Assembly: GCF_049056525.1 (NCBI RefSeq)
Contig: NZ_JBHUPT010000002.1
Location: 1-64,000 of the forward strand
Origin: Leisingera coralii
GTDB taxonomy: Bacteria > Pseudomonadota > Alphaproteobacteria > Rhodobacterales > Rhodobacteraceae
Length of the DNA stretch: 64,000 nucleotides
Reading direction: 5' to 3'
Shown: positions 61,008 to 64,000 of the stretch, in pieces
How positions within the stretch are numbered: the first letter of the stretch is position 1
How the letters are laid out: every line of letters starts with the position of its first letter
Position numbers and translations under genes: made by a program
The notes under the pieces: model-generated
Seen by the model: only the letters and a program-made list of their open reading frames with translations
Databases searched by the model: none
Told to the model about the DNA's origin: nothing

Positions 61008-61463
61008 CTAGAATTTGAAGATGACGGAAACCACAATCACCAGCATCAGCACCGTGGGCACCTCGTTCATCAGCCTGAACTGCCGGCCTGTCAGCCTGTT
61101 CCGCCCTTCTTTGAAATCGCGGTAGCGGAACAGCAGCCAATGATGGAACCAGGTCATGGCAATCACCGACACCCCCTTGGTCCAGGGCCAGACATAGCTC
61201 CAGTCGACGATTCCTGGCGTCAGCACGATAAACAGCCCTGCGGCCCAGGACACATACATGGCAGGCCGCATGATGATCCTCAGGAGCTTCTCTTCCATGG
61301 TGAGGAAGATCGGGATTGCTTCCTGTACATTCTCAGCGTGCTCCACGTGATACACGAACAGACGGGGGAGATAGAAAAGACCGGCCATCCAGCTGAGCAC
61401 CGCCATGATGTGCAGCGACTTGGCATATGGGTAGAGCGTGAACATCACGTCGCTCAGGTCCAT
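61008..61463 (-). CDS. hemJ: Protoporphyrinogen oxidase HemJ
   Basis: A 151-residue inner-membrane protein with four or more helices. 'KSLHIMAVLSWMAGLFYLPRLFVYH' holds the conserved His and Arg, and 'MEEKLLRIIMRPAM' the conserved Lys/Arg. HemJ oxidises protoporphyrinogen IX in bacteria lacking HemG/HemY. The ATG (MDLSDVMFTLYPYAK) has GGGAG ahead; 10 upstream codons are excluded. Confidence 0.93.
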   Translation of the reverse strand: MDLSDVMFTLYPYAKSLHIMAVLSWMAGLFYLPRLFVYHVEHAENVQEAIPIFLTMEEKLLRIIMRPAMYVSWAAGLFIVLTPGIVDWSYVWPWTKGVSVIAMTWFHHWLLFRYRDFKEGRNRLTGRQFRLMNEVPTVLMLVIVVSVIFKF

Positions 61464-61495
61464 GGGCAGTTCTCCCGGGTCAGATCTGATCACCC

Positions 61496-61515
61496 TAATA
61501 ATTAAATGAATATTA
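61496..61515. promoter_or_regulatory. AT-rich segment of the origin
   Basis: Nineteen of 20 bases are A or T in otherwise GC-rich DNA, at the hemJ side of the DnaA boxes. A candidate duplex-unwinding element. Confidence 0.55.
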
Positions 61516-61549
61516 GAAGGATGATGTTTTTGTAGTGTGCGTGGATTCC

Positions 61550-61558
61550 GGTGGATAA
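61550..61558 (-). promoter_or_regulatory. DnaA box (TTATCCACC)
   Basis: Eight of nine match to TTATCCACA on the minus strand. Confidence 0.65.
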
Positions 61559-61574
61559 GTGAATCCTCCCCCGC

Positions 61575-61583
61575 TTATCCCCA
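61575..61583 (+). promoter_or_regulatory. DnaA box (TTATCCCCA)
   Basis: Eight of nine match to TTATCCACA, 16 nt from the previous box and in the opposite orientation. Confidence 0.65.
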
Positions 61584-61683
61584 GCAGGGATAAGATTCCA
61601 GCTTGGATGGGACAGGAGTCCTGGTTTCCTCGCCGGCGCCAGAAAAATAAGGCGTGTTAAGGATCTCTTTACTTTCCCGTGCT

Positions 61684-61692
61684 TGGGGATAA
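61684..61692 (-). promoter_or_regulatory. DnaA box (TTATCCCCA)
   Basis: Identical 9-mer to the box at 61575 but on the minus strand. Confidence 0.65.
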
Positions 61693-61865
61693 CAGCGGGA
61701 TGATCCGGGGAGAGCCGGCATATCCACGGATTCAAAGTTATCCTGACTCACAAAGGACGACTCAGCGGGCTGAATCCCGGGATTTGCGTCAACCCCTGGA
61801 GTCTTTACTTGAGCGCGGAAAACCATACAAAACGTCCTGAAACCGTCTGCTTCTTTCCCACGGGG

Positions 61866-61874
61866 TTTTCCACA
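61866..61874 (+). promoter_or_regulatory. DnaA-box-like 9-mer (TTTTCCACA)
   Basis: Eight of nine match to TTATCCACA; its last A is the first base of the maf ATG. Confidence 0.45.
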
Positions 61875-62473
61875 TGACTGCCCACATAGTGCTGGCTTCT
61901 GGTTCCGAAATCCGGGCGCATCTGCTGCGCCAGGCCGGGATCGAATTCGAAACGGATGTGCCGCGTCTGGATGAGCAGGCGATCAAGGCCGCGCTGCTGG
62001 CAGAGGAAGCGCCGCCGCGGGACATCGCCGATGCGCTGGCAGAGGCCAAGGCGCGCAAGATCAGCAGCAAACATCCGGGACGTCTGGTGATAGGATGTGA
62101 TCAGGTACTTGATTTTGAAGGAAAAATTCTTTCCAAGCCGGCAAGTGAAGAGGTCGCGCTGGCCCAGCTGAAGGAGATGCGGGGCAAGCGGCATATGCTG
62201 TTGTCGGCAGCCGTGATCTATCGGGATGGTGAGCCGGTCTGGCGTCATGTCGGGCAGGTCAGGCTGGTGATGCGCAAATGCTCTGACGCCTATCTGGAGG
62301 ACTATGTTGCACGGAATTGGGACAGCATCCGCCATGCTGTGGGAGCGTACAAGCTGGAAGAAGAAGGCGTGCGGCTGTTCGCCTCCATCGAGGGCAGTTA
62401 CTTTAATGTCTTGGGATTGCCGCTGATGGAGCTTATCAGTTACCTGGGACTGCAAGGGGTAATCGAGCAATGA
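61874..62473 (+). CDS. maf: Maf-family nucleotide pyrophosphatase
   Basis: A 199-residue Maf protein. 'ASGSEIRAHLLRQAGI' stands in the place of the usual ASXSPRR motif; 'GCDQVLDFEGKILSKP' and 'GAYKLEEEG' are the other conserved parts. Maf enzymes hydrolyse modified or canonical nucleoside triphosphates and may slow division. First gene right of the proposed origin; its stop overlaps aroE by four bases. Confidence 0.93.
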   Translation: MTAHIVLASGSEIRAHLLRQAGIEFETDVPRLDEQAIKAALLAEEAPPRDIADALAEAKARKISSKHPGRLVIGCDQVLDFEGKILSKPASEEVALAQLKEMRGKRHMLLSAAVIYRDGEPVWRHVGQVRLVMRKCSDAYLEDYVARNWDSIRHAVGAYKLEEEGVRLFASIEGSYFNVLGLPLMELISYLGLQGVIEQ

Positions 62474-63303
62474 CAGAAGCAAAAATCCCGCTCGCCGGCG
62501 TGATCGGCTGTCCGGTTGCGCATTCCAAATCCCCGCAACTGCATGGCCACTGGCTGAAATCGCACGGCATCGCCGGGCATTATGTCCCGATGCACGTGGA
62601 GCCCGAGGACCTGGCGGAGACCATCCGGACGATGCCGAAAATGGGGTTCGTCGGCGCCAATGTCACCATTCCGCACAAAGAGGCGGTGATGGAGATTGCC
62701 GACAAGGTCACCGACCGGGCCAAACTGATCGGCGCGGCAAACACCCTGATTTTCCGCCAGGACAGGACGATCCTGGCCGACAATACTGACGGCTACGGCT
62801 TTATCACCAATCTGCACCAGGGCGCACCTGACTGGGATCCGCAGTCCGGTCCGGCCGTTGTGCTTGGGGCCGGCGGCGCCTGCCGTGCAGTGGTTGCCTC
62901 GCTGATGGAGGCCGGCGTGCCGGAGATCCTGCTGAGCAACCGCACCCGTGAACGGGCAGATCAGCTGCAGAAGGATTTTGGCAGCCGGATCCGGGTTGTG
63001 GATTGGGTTCAGGCCGGCAACGCGATCGAGGAAGGCAAGCTGATCGTGAACACCACCTCGCTGGGCATGGTTGGCAAGCCGCGCCTGCGGGTGCCGCTGG
63101 ACGGTCTGCAATCCAATGCCGTGGTGACCGACCTGATATATGCGCCCCTTAAGACGGATCTGCTGCAAACGGCGGAGGAAGCCGGCTGCACCGTGGTCGA
63201 CGGGCTGGGCATGCTGCTGCATCAGGCGGTGCCCGGGTTCGAGCGCTGGTTCGGCCACCGGCCCGAGGTGGATGCCGCGACACGGGCGGCGGCGCTGAGA
63301 TGA
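62470..63303 (+). CDS. aroE: Shikimate dehydrogenase
   Basis: NADP-dependent reduction of 3-dehydroshikimate. Catalytic Lys70 in NVTIPHK and Asp107 in ADNTDGYG; NADP loop GAGGACRAV. 277 residues, typical. Coupled to maf and coaE by four-base overlaps at both ends. Confidence 0.97.
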   Translation: MTEAKIPLAGVIGCPVAHSKSPQLHGHWLKSHGIAGHYVPMHVEPEDLAETIRTMPKMGFVGANVTIPHKEAVMEIADKVTDRAKLIGAANTLIFRQDRTILADNTDGYGFITNLHQGAPDWDPQSGPAVVLGAGGACRAVVASLMEAGVPEILLSNRTRERADQLQKDFGSRIRVVDWVQAGNAIEEGKLIVNTTSLGMVGKPRLRVPLDGLQSNAVVTDLIYAPLKTDLLQTAEEAGCTVVDGLGMLLHQAVPGFERWFGHRPEVDAATRAAALR

Positions 63304-63893
63304 GCTTCAACCTCGGCCTCACCGGCTCCATCGGCATGGGCAAGAGCACGACGGCAAAGCTGTTTGCCGATCAGGGCTGCGCGGTTTGGGACGCGGATGC
63401 GGCCGTTCACCGGCTGTATGGCAGGGGTGGGGCCGCCGTTCAGCCGATGGCAGCCGCATTTCCGGATGCCATCGAGGACGGAGAAGTTTGCCGGGCTGCG
63501 CTGAAACGGATCATCGGTGCAAATCCGCAGGCCTTGAGGCAGATCGAAGCAATCGTGCATCCGCTTGTCGCCCTGGACCGGGCTGCGTTCCGGGCGCAAG
63601 AGCAGAGCGACATCCTGGTCTTTGACATCCCCCTCTTGTTTGAAACCGGCGGCAACGCGGAAATGGATGCCGTGGCCTGCGTCACGGTAGATGCAAAGAC
63701 CCAGCAGGAGCGGGTTCTTGACCGCGGAACAATGACGCTTGAGCAGTTCCGGCATATCCTGCAAAAACAGATGCCGATTGAGGAGAAGATGGCCCGCGCC
63801 GATTATGTGATCGAGACGGACACGCTCGAACATGCCGAGGCGCAGGTGGCAGAGATCCTCGCAGATATCAGGAGCAAACTAAGCCATGCGTGA
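63300..63893 (+). CDS. coaE: Dephospho-CoA kinase
   Basis: Last step of coenzyme A synthesis. P-loop GSIGMGKST begins at residue 9; 'DADAAVHRLY' is the conserved Asp/His region; 'DIPLLFETGG' the family motif. 197 residues. Its stop lies 8 bases inside dnaQ. Confidence 0.97.
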   Translation: MSFNLGLTGSIGMGKSTTAKLFADQGCAVWDADAAVHRLYGRGGAAVQPMAAAFPDAIEDGEVCRAALKRIIGANPQALRQIEAIVHPLVALDRAAFRAQEQSDILVFDIPLLFETGGNAEMDAVACVTVDAKTQQERVLDRGTMTLEQFRHILQKQMPIEEKMARADYVIETDTLEHAEAQVAEILADIRSKLSHA

Positions 63894-64000
63894 AATCGTT
63901 CTTGATACCGAAACCACCGGGTTTGATCCGTTCTCCGGCGACCGGATTGTCGAGATCGGTGCGGTGGAGCTGTATAATCACATGCCCACTGGCAAAACGT
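63886..64000 (+). CDS. dnaQ: DNA polymerase III epsilon subunit DnaQ, 5' part
   Basis: The window ends 38 codons into this gene. MREIVLDTETTGFDP carries the Exo I motif Asp7/Glu9 (DXE) of the proofreading 3'-5' exonuclease; 'DRIVEIGAVEL' follows. It overlaps coaE by 8 bases, completing the maf-aroE-coaE-dnaQ operon. Confidence 0.93.
   Translation, partial: MREIVLDTETTGFDPFSGDRIVEIGAVELYNHMPTGKT

Larger units (their letters stand above)
61464..61873. other. Putative chromosomal replication origin (oriC)
   Basis: A 410-bp gene-free interval between divergent hemJ and maf. It contains a 19-of-20 A/T stretch at 61496-61515 (possible unwinding element), at least four strong DnaA-box-like 9-mers (61550 minus, 61575 plus, 61684 minus, 61866 plus) and three weaker ones (61585 minus TTATCCCTG, 61720 ATATCCACG, 61738 TTATCCTGA), plus nine GANTC sites between 61544 and 61803. 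parAB and two parS lie 3-7 kb left. Genes on both sides point outward. The rho...maf-aroE-coaE-dnaQ order also flanks oriC in Rhizobiales as I recall. Confidence 0.82.

Noticed and set aside
61339..61354. Third parS-like sequence in hemJ (TGCTCCACGTGATACA)
   Set aside because: Three mismatches to the 16-bp site and not palindromic, so probably below ParB recognition.
1..64000. CRISPR array, insertion sequences, prophage or integrase scars
   Set aside because: No regularly spaced repeats, transposase, integrase or tRNA-associated direct repeats were seen on either strand.

Overview
The window is a compact, GC-rich stretch of alphaproteobacterial chromosome. Protein content points to the Roseobacter group of Rhodobacteraceae (Leisingera, Phaeobacter or Ruegeria type): a NaChBac-type sodium channel with the TLESWSM filter, the kinase-M23-aminotransferase fusion, the 60-residue signal/anchor micro-protein, the rimP-nusA-ylxR-infB order and a CcrM-type GANTC-rich origin. 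The genus is inferred from family resemblance only. I see no prophage, insertion sequence, CRISPR array, rRNA or tRNA; nearly everything is core genome.

Layout. 1-6.1 kb: secA (leftward), diverging from a periplasmic parvulin isomerase, argJ and mutT, then a 44-codon micro-gene closed by a strong terminator. 6.1-11.6 kb: the leftward rimP-nusA-ylxR-infB transcription/translation operon, with a promoter, a short leader and an attenuator-like terminator in front of rimP. 11.6-17.8 kb: a half-size family 5 solute-binding protein with prolyl iminopeptidase, ubiG, a candidate 6S RNA, a marR-nitrilase-grxC-comF group and an NDUFAF5-like protein. 17.9-25.2 kb: hemH, the 1002-residue three-domain fusion, cell-envelope proteins (micro-protein, two YkuD L,D-transpeptidases, a CAP lipoprotein) and the sodium channel. 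25-33.6 kb: an RNA uracil methyltransferase, two half ABC exporters, cca, a CoA-type Nudix protein, hslO and another Nudix protein. 33.7-49.3 kb: a receiver-PP2C phosphatase divergent from an Hpt protein, ilvA, argG, a P-loop sulfotransferase-like/class IV aminotransferase pair, secreted msrA, a sugar kinase, maeB, a divergent orphan flagellin and mutS.

49.4-64 kb is the replication-origin domain. Leftward genes hrcA-grpE, parA-parB, mnmG-rsmG, mnmE, rho and hemJ are separated from rightward maf, aroE, coaE and dnaQ by a 410-bp gene-free interval. That interval contains an AT-rich segment, several DnaA-box-like 9-mers (two exact TTATCCCCA) and nine GANTC sites in 260 bp. I interpret it as oriC. 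Two perfect 16-bp parS sites lie 3-5 kb to its left, one inside the 5' end of rsmG and one covering the mnmG start codon. Transcription diverges from the proposed origin, so these genes are on the leading strands.

Functionally the window joins origin control and segregation (oriC, parS, ParAB), tRNA modification tied to the origin (MnmE, MnmG, RsmG), translation start (IF-2, RimP, NusA), haem synthesis (HemH, HemJ, HemW), proteostasis (SecA, GrpE, HrcA, Hsp33, PPIase, MsrA) and amino-acid metabolism (ArgJ, ArgG, IlvA, class IV aminotransferase, AroE).
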